The position numbers were made by a program, and so were the translations under genes. From Candidatus Omnitrophota bacterium (lineage in GTDB: Bacteria; Omnitrophota; Gorgyraeia; Zapsychrales; Fredricksoniimonadaceae), in the NCBI GenBank assembly GCA_013287965.1, contig JABDCU010000018.1, positions 1-35,722 on the forward strand: a stretch of 35,722 nucleotides of DNA. Reading direction: 5' to 3'. Of this stretch, positions 6,711 through 15,634 are shown one piece after another. The notes under the pieces are model-generated. The model worked only from the letters and a program-made list of their open reading frames with translations. It searched no databases and was not told the origin of the DNA. Within the stretch, counting starts at the first letter, position 1. Each line of letters starts with the position of its first letter.

Positions 6711-9700
6711 ATGTTTAAACGTGTCATAGCAACGCTGCTTTGCGTTACTTTTTCTTTTAGTAATCTCCAGTTGTCCCAAGCTCAGGATTTTAGCGTTAAT
6801 CAGCTTCCTCTGCCTGGCACCATGGTAGGAGAGTCCGCGCCGTTTTCACCTTTGGCCTTAAAAGGCCTTGTTGTTAATCTTCAAAAACCCTTAGAATTCC
6901 AATTCATTGTTGATACCGGAAAGGGGCCGCAGGACACTGCCACCATCAAAGATCAAGCTAATCAATTGGTTAAATATTTTTTGGCAGGCCTGACCATCCC
7001 TGAAGGTGATCTATGGGTCAATTTATCTCCTTATGAGAAGAGCCGTATGGTCCCTGCGGCGTTGGGTCAAACAGATCTAGGCAGGGATTTATTGGCCCAA
7101 GACTACATTCTCAAGCAGTTGACCGCTTCCCTAATATATCCCGAAAAAGATTTAGGCAAGGCATTTTGGAGCAGGGTGTACGCAAAAGCCCAACAGCAAT
7201 TCGGCACAACCAATGTGCCGGTCAATACCTTTAATAAGGTATGGATCCTTCCTGATCAGGCGCAAGTTTTCGAGAACGTCAATGCCGCCTATGTGACCAA
7301 ATCAACCTTGAAGGTCATGTTAGATGAAGACTATCTGGCACTTCATAAACATACGACCCAAAATAACGGCACTGATTCAATAGGATCTCAAATCGTTCGC
7401 GAAATCGTCCTCCCTGAAATAACCAAAGAAGTCAACACCGGCAAAAACTTTGCCCCGTTACGCCAAATCTATCAAGCACTCATCTTGGCCAAATGGTATA
7501 AGGAAACTATTCAAAACGGGCTTTTGGATGCTATTTATACCAATAAAAATAAAATCGCTGGCGTCAATCTAAATGATCCTGCGGTTAAAGAGCAAATTTA
7601 TGAGCGTTACCTAAAGGCCTATAAGAAGGGTGCGTTTAACTACATTAAGGAAGACCCAACGCCCGAAGGCCAAGTTGTGCCGAGGAAGTATTTTTCGGGG
7701 GGAGCATATTTTGCTGGTTACTATCATCTTGATAAAATTCACGACAGTAATGCTATGATTTCTGCAAGGAAATTAGTGGCAGGGGCACTGTTATTATTGA
7801 CCTTTATTTTGGGACCAGCAGTAAATCCAGTCTTAGCGCAAAATAATATTTCTCCTCAGGCATTTGGCGGTCCTGTGACCCAATCTCCTTCAGTATCTCC
7901 GTTGGAATTTTCTATCCCGTTGCCACAAGGGAAAATCACAACTTATAGGGAAGCGCCTCCGGCTAATACTATTCAATCAAATTATAAATATATCGATCAA
8001 ATACCCTTTGGTGATGGTTTTCATGTCCAAAAAGGATTGACGTACGCCTTTTCATTAGAAGGCAAATCGTTTGTAGATAATAAGAAGATAATTAAAGGGA
8101 AGGTACTGCTTGTCATTGAAGTAGTTTACAAATATGAGAAAGGTAAATCTGATAAAAGCTATCGTATCATTGTGGTGCCCGATGATGGAGGTCCCAGATA
8201 TTTAAAGATAGAGGAAACAAAAACGCATAAAAATGTGGTTTTGGTGGATAAAGCCATGTCGCAGGCACTGCCAAAACAAACTTCATATGTGGCGATGAAC
8301 GGACAGGTTCTATTGCCTCAGGAATCGACGACCGTGCATGTGGGGAAATGGCAAGATAAGGAAGCAACGCCCGTTGTACACATTCAATATGGCGGCAAAG
8401 AATATACACTTATTGTCTGGGAAGTGGGGAAGGATGAATTAAGAGGTCCCTATACTCCCGGACTTACAATAAAAGATATCAATGATCAGTTGCGGCAAAA
8501 GAAGATCTCAGCAAAGATTGTGTACGAGCCAGGCGGTGATTTATATGTACAGAATATATCTACGGAACAACAAAATCTGATTTTAGCCTCCCCCACTCGC
8601 ATGGCTTTTCTCAATGATAAATTCGTCCAATTTAATGCGGCGATGACAATAAAAGAAGAGAAAATGCAAAAGGCCTTAGCTTACATAGTTTGGAAAAAAG
8701 GAAGAATTAAACCACAGGAAAATAGTTTACTCAGAAGAATATTATCCGGGGAAGCCGCATATAGTCAGCTACCCGATGAAATCCGTGATGATCCGTCATT
8801 TAAAAGAACCTTTGTTTGCGCAAAGTTGATAATAGAAAGCGATGGTGGGCTTTCGGATTATTCCTTGGGAGTCATAGATATATTTCTTGAAGGCAATATT
8901 CATCGACAGGTTGTATTAGATGAATTGATCAGAAATGGGAGAATTCTTGAAAGGGCAGAACATCTTCTCGAAAGGGCCGTGCAATTAATGCAAAATCCCG
9001 ATGCGGAGATGAAGGTAGAAGAGTATCAGAGGATAGCTGATTCTCTTTTGTATAGTGAATATACGGGTTCAAGCCCGGAGAAAGATCAGGCTAAACTATT
9101 GGCATTGCGTAAATTGACAAAGCGTGTAACAGAAAAGATCGAAGAAGTTAAGGGAACAAGCGTTGTTTCTGAAGAAGAAATAAATAATGTTATGCAGCAT
9201 CTTAATGCCAAAACTGAGGAGTATAGCGAAGGGGGAAAATATACGTTTAAGATTAGAATAGATGCGGCGATGTTAGACGGTCTTAAGAAAATCATCTCAA
9301 GAAGAAAAGCACTTATAGGAATCGGGGCAGGAGCTGTAATAATAAAACAAGGTCTTAGTGAAATCTTTTTACCTTATAAAGGGATAGCAGGAAAAATAGT
9401 GATATTACCGGATAGCAGTCATTTTGATATAACAAAAGAGACTGAAATCCTTATCCATGGGGCCAATGAAAATAATATTCCTAAGAGTTTTAGTGGTATG
9501 GCCCAAGAAGCCGTGAGCAGGGGTAAAAATTTTCTTGTCTATGCCTATGATCAAAATAGTTCCATGGACGATTGGGTGGGTGATTTAATAAAAATCGTTG
9601 AGAAGTTGAAGTTGATGGCAAAGGAACAAGGTGCTGATCCGGAGAATATTGCATATATTCCATATTCAATGGGAGCGGATATTTTTTGGTATGCAGTTTT

Positions 9701-12700
9701 GAAGGAACCAAATTTATTTACGAATGTTCAAGTAAAGCAAATGGCTCCGGCTATTGGTGGCGCTCAAGAAGCAAGGGTACTCCCAAGTGTATGGCTACAA
9801 GAGCGGCTCGTTAAGTTTGGCGTTCCTTTCTTGGCCAGCAATGGCGATATTCAATTAACAAGGGTTTTACACCCTGAGGGGAAAGTAAAAATATTCGAGG
9901 ACCTTAATGTTTGTAATTTTCTTTTAAATACGGTGGGAGTGAGCAATGTCCAAACTTTTTCGCCGGATGTAGATACCGTCGTCATAGCAACTAATAGTCC
10001 ACTTCTTGGTAAGGTGACAAAGTATCCAGGTGTGGCGCATGAAAAGATCGCGGAAGACCCTCGTGTCATTCAAGCGGTCTTCGATCAGGCGATGAATGCG
10101 AATAAAATTTCTCGGCGTTTGTTTTTAAAAGGGGCCGCAGGATCACTGATGGCTCCAATGTTTCCTGGGTTTGCGTCGTCCCAAGACCTTTCTTATGAAT
10201 CTCTTTCATCAATGTCTGACCAAGAGTTGATCGCTATTATCAAAGATATAGCTGATAAAAATACGACACACTTTGATGTCATTCTTTCAAAAACGTATTT
10301 ATTCGCATCGGTTGTATTACAAGAAAGATATCGACAAAAACCAGATGCCAGGGCTGGTATAAGAAAAGGATTGATTGATGTTATGGATGATAAGAAAAAC
10401 ACTTACCTCACGACAGGGATCATGTTTCATCTGTTACGGCAATTGACAGCGGATGAGCCAAACGTTTTACTGGATTTATATAAGCGGAATCTTGCTGGCT
10501 ATGATCAGGAGTATTTATACCTTAAACAAATTTTTGAAAGCCCAATATTTTTGCGTAAGAACATTACAGAAGCAGAGGCCCGGGTGGCTTTAAACGGGCT
10601 GATATCTTCCTCCAGGAAGATTTTCGCAAGTTATAAAACAGCTGGAATAAAATTTAAGAGCCCTCTTTATAAAATTTTGCGGGCGGAACATTATTCATCC
10701 AGTATTTTCTTCCTGGTCCATCGTTACGTTAATTTCTTTATCCGGCAGCAAGACCGTATGAAATTAAAAGCCGATCAAATGCCCGGATTAAAAGTAACAT
10801 CAGCCAGCCAGATAAGGCAGAAACTCAAGGACGTTTTTGTAAATTCACAATCCGTTGGTGTTAGTGCAGGTATAGAAAATGCTAATGCAGGAGGGTATTT
10901 GAACCCTGGTTACCTGGCTCATGTTCAGGATCTAATAGAATTTTATGATATTCTCTGGCATGAATATGGACATAATGATGTTGATGATCAGGCCCCCTGG
11001 CTCCAAGAATCAATGGATAAAAATATCAGGAATGGTGAGCGTCTTCAAAATTTGCAAGGAATACATGAGTTAGGCGGCGACATTGAGGCAGTGGTCATCT
11101 CGATGATGGAAGGGGCCGGGGAGAAGGCTTATTTGAAATTCTTAAGCTCTCTTGAAAGATCTGTTGCTGACGGTGAGATCAATGAACAATTTCAGATTTT
11201 TGATTTGCTTGCAGATGAAAAGCCAAAGGAAATAGTGCCCGAAGAGCTTTATTCCAAATTTATTAATATAACAAATATGGAAGCCCATGCGTTTTCAAGG
11301 GGGTTTTTATCATGGCTTGTATCCACCAGTCCAGGGCATGGAGGGATTTTGCGTGATTTTACAGATTGGGTGCTCCTGTATGTTTCTTATAACGAAGTCC
11401 TTGATGAGTTTGGTAAAATCCCAGGAGGCCCTGTCGTAGGAGATGATTTTTTTATGAAATTTAAAGACAGGGTCGTTGAAAAATATAAGCAAAAAAGAAG
11501 CCAGAGAAAAACCCTGCCCCCTAAACTCGGCGGGATTTATCCTAATATCATATTGAATGCGCAAAGATTTCAGATGATTGATGCGGCGATGACAAATAAG
11601 AAATCGGCCGGTTCCAACAAAACGAAATCAAACAAAAAAGCCTTGAAGGCGAGTGGCCAACAAAAGACTTTTGACCCAAGCAGAAGGACATTCTTAAAGA
11701 AAGGCGGTGTTTGGGTGACAGGTGGGGTTCTGGCGACGGCTGTTTTCGGAGGAGGGGGATATTGGTGGTGGAACCGATCATCTGTCCCTTTAACTTCTAC
11801 TGCCGAATGGCCTGTGAATTTTCATTTTATTTTTAATGCTCATGCAGGGGCCATCGACAATCAACAAATCGCGGATGCATGGGCGAAAGTGACCCCAGGC
11901 CAGCCTATCATATGGTTTATGGAGGATATTCGTGACGTTAATTTTCTTCTTTCTGGTGTTAGAGAAAGTATTCGACTTCTCTCTCCATCAGACCGCCAAC
12001 GTTTTTTTGCGGAGATGGGATGGGGCGCTGGAACGTCAGTTGCAGACGCGATGGAGCAGCTGGATAAAGACGAAAGATTATTTGTTAATGCCAAAGGGGA
12101 AGAAATTCTTACGAGCGGCTATATTAGAGAGCGGATCAATTTTTATATGAGATATTTTAGCCTTATGAAGCAACAATTTGTCCTTAATCCATTTGATCCG
12201 GTTACGCAAGAAAACATGCCATTAGTAAAAGCCTATCCGATATATAAGCCGAGAATTGAAATAGAAGGCGTTAGTCTGGAAGCAGCTGTTGAGCAATTGG
12301 CAAGTGAGCAGTTTCAGAAAGAAGCCTATAATGCTCTTTTAAAAGAAAAAAATGAGGAAAAGTATTTTTACAATATGGAAAAATATTTGGAGGCAGACTT
12401 TAGGTTTAATCAGTTGCGGGATAAAAACGTGGTCGAACAATTACAGGCCATTGCCCGTAACCCGCAGAATAAAGGGACGACTATTATTGTCAGTCGGGGT
12501 GACTGGCATTACATCACATTACGGGACGATATTGAAACGTTCCGTCAAAAAACGAATGGAGTAACGCTTGATTTGCAAAGCAATCCACAACAAGATACTC
12601 AAAAAATTAGAATCAGAGATTTTGTTGAGTTAAGCCATTTCAGAAATGGTGTATATCATACAAATGATCCTATAGATAAAGACCAATTAAAACGCATACT

Positions 12701-13319
12701 TATTGAAGATATTTTATCTAGAAGTTTTAGCGCTTCTTTTACAGGGTCTAAATTCCAATTATATAAGTTCCCCGAAAAAGAAGGTCCATCAGCTTATCAT
12801 CAAGCAATACGTGTAATTTTATCAGGTTTAACGGGGGATACGCTTGACGAGTTTATTAGTTCAATACAAAATAACCCTTTTGGGCCGGATGCTGATTATT
12901 TTGCATTGGCTGTTTATATAATTGAACAGCTGAGAAAATTTAATAGAGTCACAGAGGATGAGTTACAAAGACTGTTCCTTAGGGTTTCTTTGCTTGATAA
13001 AGGAAATTTGGCCGAAATTGATGTCGAAATGCCTAATGGAAAGATCCAAAAGTTTGGCTTTCCCTATAAGCATACTGGAGGTAACCGCGCTATGATTGAG
13101 AACGAAAAAGGCGGTATTGATCTTAACCAGATCAACGTCCTTCGGGGTGGCAGGAAGGTGCTTGTCCAATTTGACCCGGCCCAGCTTAATGAATTAGAAC
13201 AAAGTGATTTTAGAGGCTTTACTCCAGTGATCACCGGTTTTCAATATATCTCAAGTCCCTTCCCGTTACTCGGCATCAATCGTCCTGCCAAAGATTCGGT
13301 TTTGCTCGCAAAAGCGTAG
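6711..13319 (+). CDS. giant exported multi-module (polyprotein-like) protein, Omnitrophota type
   Basis: The 2202-residue product starts with a Sec signal peptide (cleavage near SQAQ, residue 25). Residues 26-340 match a region I recall from large Omnitrophota proteins (LWVNLSPYEKSR, GRDLLAQDYILKQLTASL, FNKVWI, PRKYFSGG). A second signal-like helix lies at 350-375. Residues 880-1120 resemble an alpha/beta hydrolase (LIHGANENN, PYSMG in place of GxSxG, late His). A zinc-peptidase-like HEYGH sits at 1417-1421 with HELGGD at 1452-1457. Twin-arginine motifs occur at 864-865, 1135-1136 (SRRLFLKG) and 1658-1659 (SRRTFLKK, then a hydrophobic helix). A motif [D/N]xAM recurs at 347-349, 642, 851, 1125, 1624 and 2125. 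The C-terminus has GGIDLN. The gene looks AT-richer than its neighbours. The function is unknown; the frame itself is certain. Confidence 0.9.
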   Translation: MFKRVIATLLCVTFSFSNLQLSQAQDFSVNQLPLPGTMVGESAPFSPLALKGLVVNLQKPLEFQFIVDTGKGPQDTATIKDQANQLVKYFLAGLTIPEGDLWVNLSPYEKSRMVPAALGQTDLGRDLLAQDYILKQLTASLIYPEKDLGKAFWSRVYAKAQQQFGTTNVPVNTFNKVWILPDQAQVFENVNAAYVTKSTLKVMLDEDYLALHKHTTQNNGTDSIGSQIVREIVLPEITKEVNTGKNFAPLRQIYQALILAKWYKETIQNGLLDAIYTNKNKIAGVNLNDPAVKEQIYERYLKAYKKGAFNYIKEDPTPEGQVVPRKYFSGGAYFAGYYHLDKIHDSNAMISARKLVAGALLLLTFILGPAVNPVLAQNNISPQAFGGPVTQSPSVSPLEFSIPLPQGKITTYREAPPANTIQSNYKYIDQIPFGDGFHVQKGLTYAFSLEGKSFVDNKKIIKGKVLLVIEVVYKYEKGKSDKSYRIIVVPDDGGPRYLKIEETKTHKNVVLVDKAMSQALPKQTSYVAMNGQVLLPQESTTVHVGKWQDKEATPVVHIQYGGKEYTLIVWEVGKDELRGPYTPGLTIKDINDQLRQKKISAKIVYEPGGDLYVQNISTEQQNLILASPTRMAFLNDKFVQFNAAMTIKEEKMQKALAYIVWKKGRIKPQENSLLRRILSGEAAYSQLPDEIRDDPSFKRTFVCAKLIIESDGGLSDYSLGVIDIFLEGNIHRQVVLDELIRNGRILERAEHLLERAVQLMQNPDAEMKVEEYQRIADSLLYSEYTGSSPEKDQAKLLALRKLTKRVTEKIEEVKGTSVVSEEEINNVMQHLNAKTEEYSEGGKYTFKIRIDAAMLDGLKKIISRRKALIGIGAGAVIIKQGLSEIFLPYKGIAGKIVILPDSSHFDITKETEILIHGANENNIPKSFSGMAQEAVSRGKNFLVYAYDQNSSMDDWVGDLIKIVEKLKLMAKEQGADPENIAYIPYSMGADIFWYAVLKEPNLFTNVQVKQMAPAIGGAQEARVLPSVWLQERLVKFGVPFLASNGDIQLTRVLHPEGKVKIFEDLNVCNFLLNTVGVSNVQTFSPDVDTVVIATNSPLLGKVTKYPGVAHEKIAEDPRVIQAVFDQAMNANKISRRLFLKGAAGSLMAPMFPGFASSQDLSYESLSSMSDQELIAIIKDIADKNTTHFDVILSKTYLFASVVLQERYRQKPDARAGIRKGLIDVMDDKKNTYLTTGIMFHLLRQLTADEPNVLLDLYKRNLAGYDQEYLYLKQIFESPIFLRKNITEAEARVALNGLISSSRKIFASYKTAGIKFKSPLYKILRAEHYSSSIFFLVHRYVNFFIRQQDRMKLKADQMPGLKVTSASQIRQKLKDVFVNSQSVGVSAGIENANAGGYLNPGYLAHVQDLIEFYDILWHEYGHNDVDDQAPWLQESMDKNIRNGERLQNLQGIHELGGDIEAVVISMMEGAGEKAYLKFLSSLERSVADGEINEQFQIFDLLADEKPKEIVPEELYSKFINITNMEAHAFSRGFLSWLVSTSPGHGGILRDFTDWVLLYVSYNEVLDEFGKIPGGPVVGDDFFMKFKDRVVEKYKQKRSQRKTLPPKLGGIYPNIILNAQRFQMIDAAMTNKKSAGSNKTKSNKKALKASGQQKTFDPSRRTFLKKGGVWVTGGVLATAVFGGGGYWWWNRSSVPLTSTAEWPVNFHFIFNAHAGAIDNQQIADAWAKVTPGQPIIWFMEDIRDVNFLLSGVRESIRLLSPSDRQRFFAEMGWGAGTSVADAMEQLDKDERLFVNAKGEEILTSGYIRERINFYMRYFSLMKQQFVLNPFDPVTQENMPLVKAYPIYKPRIEIEGVSLEAAVEQLASEQFQKEAYNALLKEKNEEKYFYNMEKYLEADFRFNQLRDKNVVEQLQAIARNPQNKGTTIIVSRGDWHYITLRDDIETFRQKTNGVTLDLQSNPQQDTQKIRIRDFVELSHFRNGVYHTNDPIDKDQLKRILIEDILSRSFSASFTGSKFQLYKFPEKEGPSAYHQAIRVILSGLTGDTLDEFISSIQNNPFGPDADYFALAVYIIEQLRKFNRVTEDELQRLFLRVSLLDKGNLAEIDVEMPNGKIQKFGFPYKHTGGNRAMIENEKGGIDLNQINVLRGGRKVLVQFDPAQLNELEQSDFRGFTPVITGFQYISSPFPLLGINRPAKDSVLLAKA

Positions 13320-13335
13320 TTTTAAATCAATAAAA

Positions 13336-13390
13336 TGGATTCCCGGAGCAACTGCGAATGTCCGGCATGAGGACCTTTCGCGGGAATGAC
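13336..13390 (+). repeat. REP-type palindrome, long variant, copy B
   Basis: This copy keeps the outer arms (TGGATTCCCG at 13336-13345 and CGCGGGAATGAC at 13379-13390) but has a longer interior containing GTCCGGCATGAGGACC. It lies 16 bp after the giant gene and 40 bp before tRNA-Arg. It could form the transcript end of the giant gene, but no T-run is present. Confidence 0.75.
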
Positions 13391-13430
13391 AGTGGTAAGA
13401 GACCCTCGTTTTGTGGTAGTATGTCATTCT

Positions 13431-13504
13431 GCGCCTGTAGCTCAACTGGATAGAGCATTAGTCTTCGGAACTAAGGGTTGCAAGTTCGAGTCTTGCCAGG
13501 CGCG
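13431..13504 (+). tRNA. tRNA-Arg (anticodon TCG)
   Basis: The 74-base sequence folds into a standard cloverleaf. The acceptor is GCGCCTG/CAGGCGC, the D-stem GCTC/GAGC, the anticodon stem TTAGT/ACTAA with loop CTTCGGA, and the T-stem GCAAG/CTTGC with loop TTCGAGT. The anticodon at 13465-13467 is TCG, reading CGA and possibly other CGN codons. The discriminator base is G, as usual for Arg tRNAs. No CCA is encoded. It lies between two REP palindromes. Confidence 0.95.
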
Positions 13505-13519
13505 TTTAAATATTGATAA

Positions 13520-13546
13520 TGGATTCCCGCTTTCGCGGGAATGACA
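13520..13546 (+). repeat. REP-type palindrome, copy C
   Basis: This is identical in its core to copy A: ATTCCCGC, TTTC, GCGGGAAT, with flanks TGG and GACA. It lies 15 bp after tRNA-Arg and just before the ribosome binding site of the HNH-like gene. On the minus strand it yields the peptide CHSRESGNPL, which is a well-known false-gene signature of this repeat class. Confidence 0.88.
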
Positions 13547-13561
13547 AAATGGGAGACATGG

Positions 13562-14482
13562 ATGGCTAAAACTGTTAAAAAGTGCGGTAAGAAATGTTAC
13601 GGCTGCGGCAGGCGGCCGGTTTTTTCCATCCACTCCATTTATTGCCGTATATGTGACCGCCTTGCCTTTCGCATGAAAGAAAGAAGGTTTCCGCCTGAGG
13701 CCGTGAAAGCGGTTTGGGAATATATACGCGCCTATGACTACCGGTGTTTTTACACCAAGATGCTCCTTGAGATGGACGATATCAAAAGCCCGTGGTTTTG
13801 CGTTTTTGACCATTTAATACCTCTTGACTCAAGGAGGATCGTGCTGACATCGGCCTTGATCAATGAGATGAAAACAGCCCTTTCTGTCAGGGAGTTTTGG
13901 TATTTTGTCCTGCAGTTGGCTGATCTTATAGTGAAGGGCAAGAGTATAAAAAAGATAAGGCTGGCCCATTGGCGTCAACAATATGCCGGGGAAAAACAGC
14001 AGGGCGGCGCGGGGGAGATTTGCCTGGCGCAACCGAAATGGAAGGGAAAGCACAAGAAATGCTGCCAATGCGGCAAGCCGGTTTTTACTTTGCGTTCTAA
14101 ATATTGCTTGCGGTGTTCGCGCTTTAACCATCGCATGGAGATAAAAGGGTTTTCACCCGAGGCCATGGAGGAGATCCGCCTGCACATTAGGACCAATGGT
14201 TATGTGTGTGCTTTGACCGGCCTGCCCCTGGAGATGGATGATTACCGAAGCCCATGGTATTGTGTTTTTAATTATTTGACGCCCGGGGACCATTCCAAGG
14301 TCGTGCTGACCTGTGCCTTATTTAATGAGATGAAAACTGATCTTTCCATCAAGGAATTCTGGTACTACATCAGGCAATTGGCCAATTATTTCAGGCACGG
14401 CACAAAAATAAGAAAGAAAGAGCTGGTTTACTGGTACAGGTTGACACCCCAAGAGCTGTATCTTAAAAGTCTTCGAGACTAA
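13562..14482 (+). CDS. duplicated zinc-ribbon/HNH-like protein of unknown function
   Basis: The 306-residue protein consists of two homologous halves (about 12-125 and 167-280). Each has two CxxC pairs (C12/C15 with C28/C31; C167/C170 with C182/C185). Each then has a domain with 'C..T..PLEMDD..SPW.CVF' and 'VLT.AL.NEMKT.LS..EFW'. The first half keeps D83-H84 and N101, in the order seen in HNH (beta-beta-alpha metal) nucleases; the second has N237-Y238 in place of the Asp-His pair. One half may be catalytic and the other a binding or structural copy. I chose ATG 13562, which has GGGAG six bases upstream; an earlier ATG at 13541 lies inside the REP. Similarity to HNH nucleases is inferred from motif order only. 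Confidence 0.8.
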   Translation: MAKTVKKCGKKCYGCGRRPVFSIHSIYCRICDRLAFRMKERRFPPEAVKAVWEYIRAYDYRCFYTKMLLEMDDIKSPWFCVFDHLIPLDSRRIVLTSALINEMKTALSVREFWYFVLQLADLIVKGKSIKKIRLAHWRQQYAGEKQQGGAGEICLAQPKWKGKHKKCCQCGKPVFTLRSKYCLRCSRFNHRMEIKGFSPEAMEEIRLHIRTNGYVCALTGLPLEMDDYRSPWYCVFNYLTPGDHSKVVLTCALFNEMKTDLSIKEFWYYIRQLANYFRHGTKIRKKELVYWYRLTPQELYLKSLRD

Positions 14483-14530
14483 TAATCATTTTTGTCTTTA
14501 CTTTAAAGTGACTTTTGATATAGTTTGGGC

Positions 14531-15622
14531 GTGACAGTGGAAACTTCTTTAAATAATACTCCTTTAGCAGATGTGCATGTGGCCTTGGGTGCCAAAATGG
14601 TGGGCTTTGGCGGCTGGAACATGCCTTTGCAATATGAGAGCATCCTCGCCGAGTGGGAATATAACCGCAAAACAGTTTCCCTTTTTGACTGCTCCCACAT
14701 GGGGGAGTTCATGATCAAGGGCGATGCGGTTGCTTGTGGTTTGGACCGCATCGTGGTCCAGACGATCGTGGACATGCCTGTTAATACCTGCCGTTATGGT
14801 GCCATGCTCAATGAAAATGGCGGGGTCATTGATGACCTGATCGTTTACCGCAAAGGCCCGGAAGACTGGATGGTCGTAGTTAACGCGGCTAATATAGAGA
14901 AGGACGCGGCACACTTTCGTGCCCACTTGAATGCCAACGCCCGGTTTGAAGATGCTTCCTTTAAAACAGCCAAGCTGGACCTGCAGGGGCCGCGATCGCG
15001 CGACGTATTAAAAGTGTTAGTGCCCGGCATAGAGCAATTGACCTATTATGCTTTTGGCCAATTTCAGATAGCAGGGACGCCTTGCCTGATCAGCCGTACC
15101 GGTTACACCGGCGAGCTGGGCTATGAAATTTACTGCCCTTGGGAAAAGTGTAAAGAAATCTGGCAAAATATTTTGGACAATGATACAGTAAAACCAACAG
15201 GTTTAGGTGTGCGTGATGTCTTGCGTGTGGAGATGTGCTACAGCCTTTACGGCCACGAACTTGATGAGACGATATCCCCGCTGGAAGCAGGACTGGATAA
15301 ATTTATTGACGGGAATAAAGATTTTATCGGGCGCAAGGCGGTGTCAGCGCGGCCGCCCCAACGTACCATTGGTTGCTTTACCAGCACCTCGCGTAAAAGT
15401 CCCAGGGCAGGGAATAAGATTTTTGATGCCGCGGGCAATGATATTGGGGTGGTGACCAGCGGTACTTTTTCACCCGCGTTACAGGCCGGTATTGGCATAG
15501 GATTCATGAGCCGCCACAGCAAAGAGGCTGGGGGGCAAGTTTTTTTCGGTGATGAGAAAAATAAAGCTGCGGCCATTGTTGCCAAAAGGCCTTTTTATAA
15601 AAATGGATCTTTAAAAGCGTAA
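14531..15622 (+). CDS. gcvT: glycine cleavage system T protein (aminomethyltransferase)
   Basis: GcvT transfers the methylene group from the aminomethyl-lipoyl H protein to tetrahydrofolate, releasing ammonia. The roughly 363-residue length is typical. Family motifs are present in order: GGWNMPLQY, FDCSHMGE, GVIDDLIVYR, LQGPRSRDVL, SRTGYTGELGYEIY, GLGVRDVLRVE with GHELDETISPLEAGL, and FIGRKA. The start is uncertain: GTG 14531, GTG 14537 or TTG 14525, none with a clear ribosome binding site. A TATAGT at 14519-14524 is close enough that a leaderless message is possible. The gene heads a gcvT-gcvH-gcvPA cluster with a 12-bp gap to gcvH. Confidence 0.95.
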   Translation: MTVETSLNNTPLADVHVALGAKMVGFGGWNMPLQYESILAEWEYNRKTVSLFDCSHMGEFMIKGDAVACGLDRIVVQTIVDMPVNTCRYGAMLNENGGVIDDLIVYRKGPEDWMVVVNAANIEKDAAHFRAHLNANARFEDASFKTAKLDLQGPRSRDVLKVLVPGIEQLTYYAFGQFQIAGTPCLISRTGYTGELGYEIYCPWEKCKEIWQNILDNDTVKPTGLGVRDVLRVEMCYSLYGHELDETISPLEAGLDKFIDGNKDFIGRKAVSARPPQRTIGCFTSTSRKSPRAGNKIFDAAGNDIGVVTSGTFSPALQAGIGIGFMSRHSKEAGGQVFFGDEKNKAAAIVAKRPFYKNGSLKA

Positions 15623-15634
15623 CAGGAGAAGGGT

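Noticed and set aside
5700-13504. Classical integrated genomic island ending at tRNA-Arg
   Set aside because: The AT-rich toxin-antitoxin and giant gene segment does end near a tRNA, but there is no integrase gene and I see no duplicated tRNA 3' end as an attachment site; the giant gene also shows Omnitrophota signatures.
13442-13813. Minus-strand ORF of 123 codons containing CHSRESGNPL
   Set aside because: It runs across a tRNA gene and a REP palindrome and is antisense to the HNH-like gene; the peptide is the familiar false translation of this repeat.
14483-14530. Glycine riboswitch upstream of gcvT
   Set aside because: Only 48 bp separate gcvT from the previous gene, too short for a glycine aptamer, and no aptamer-like pairing is visible.
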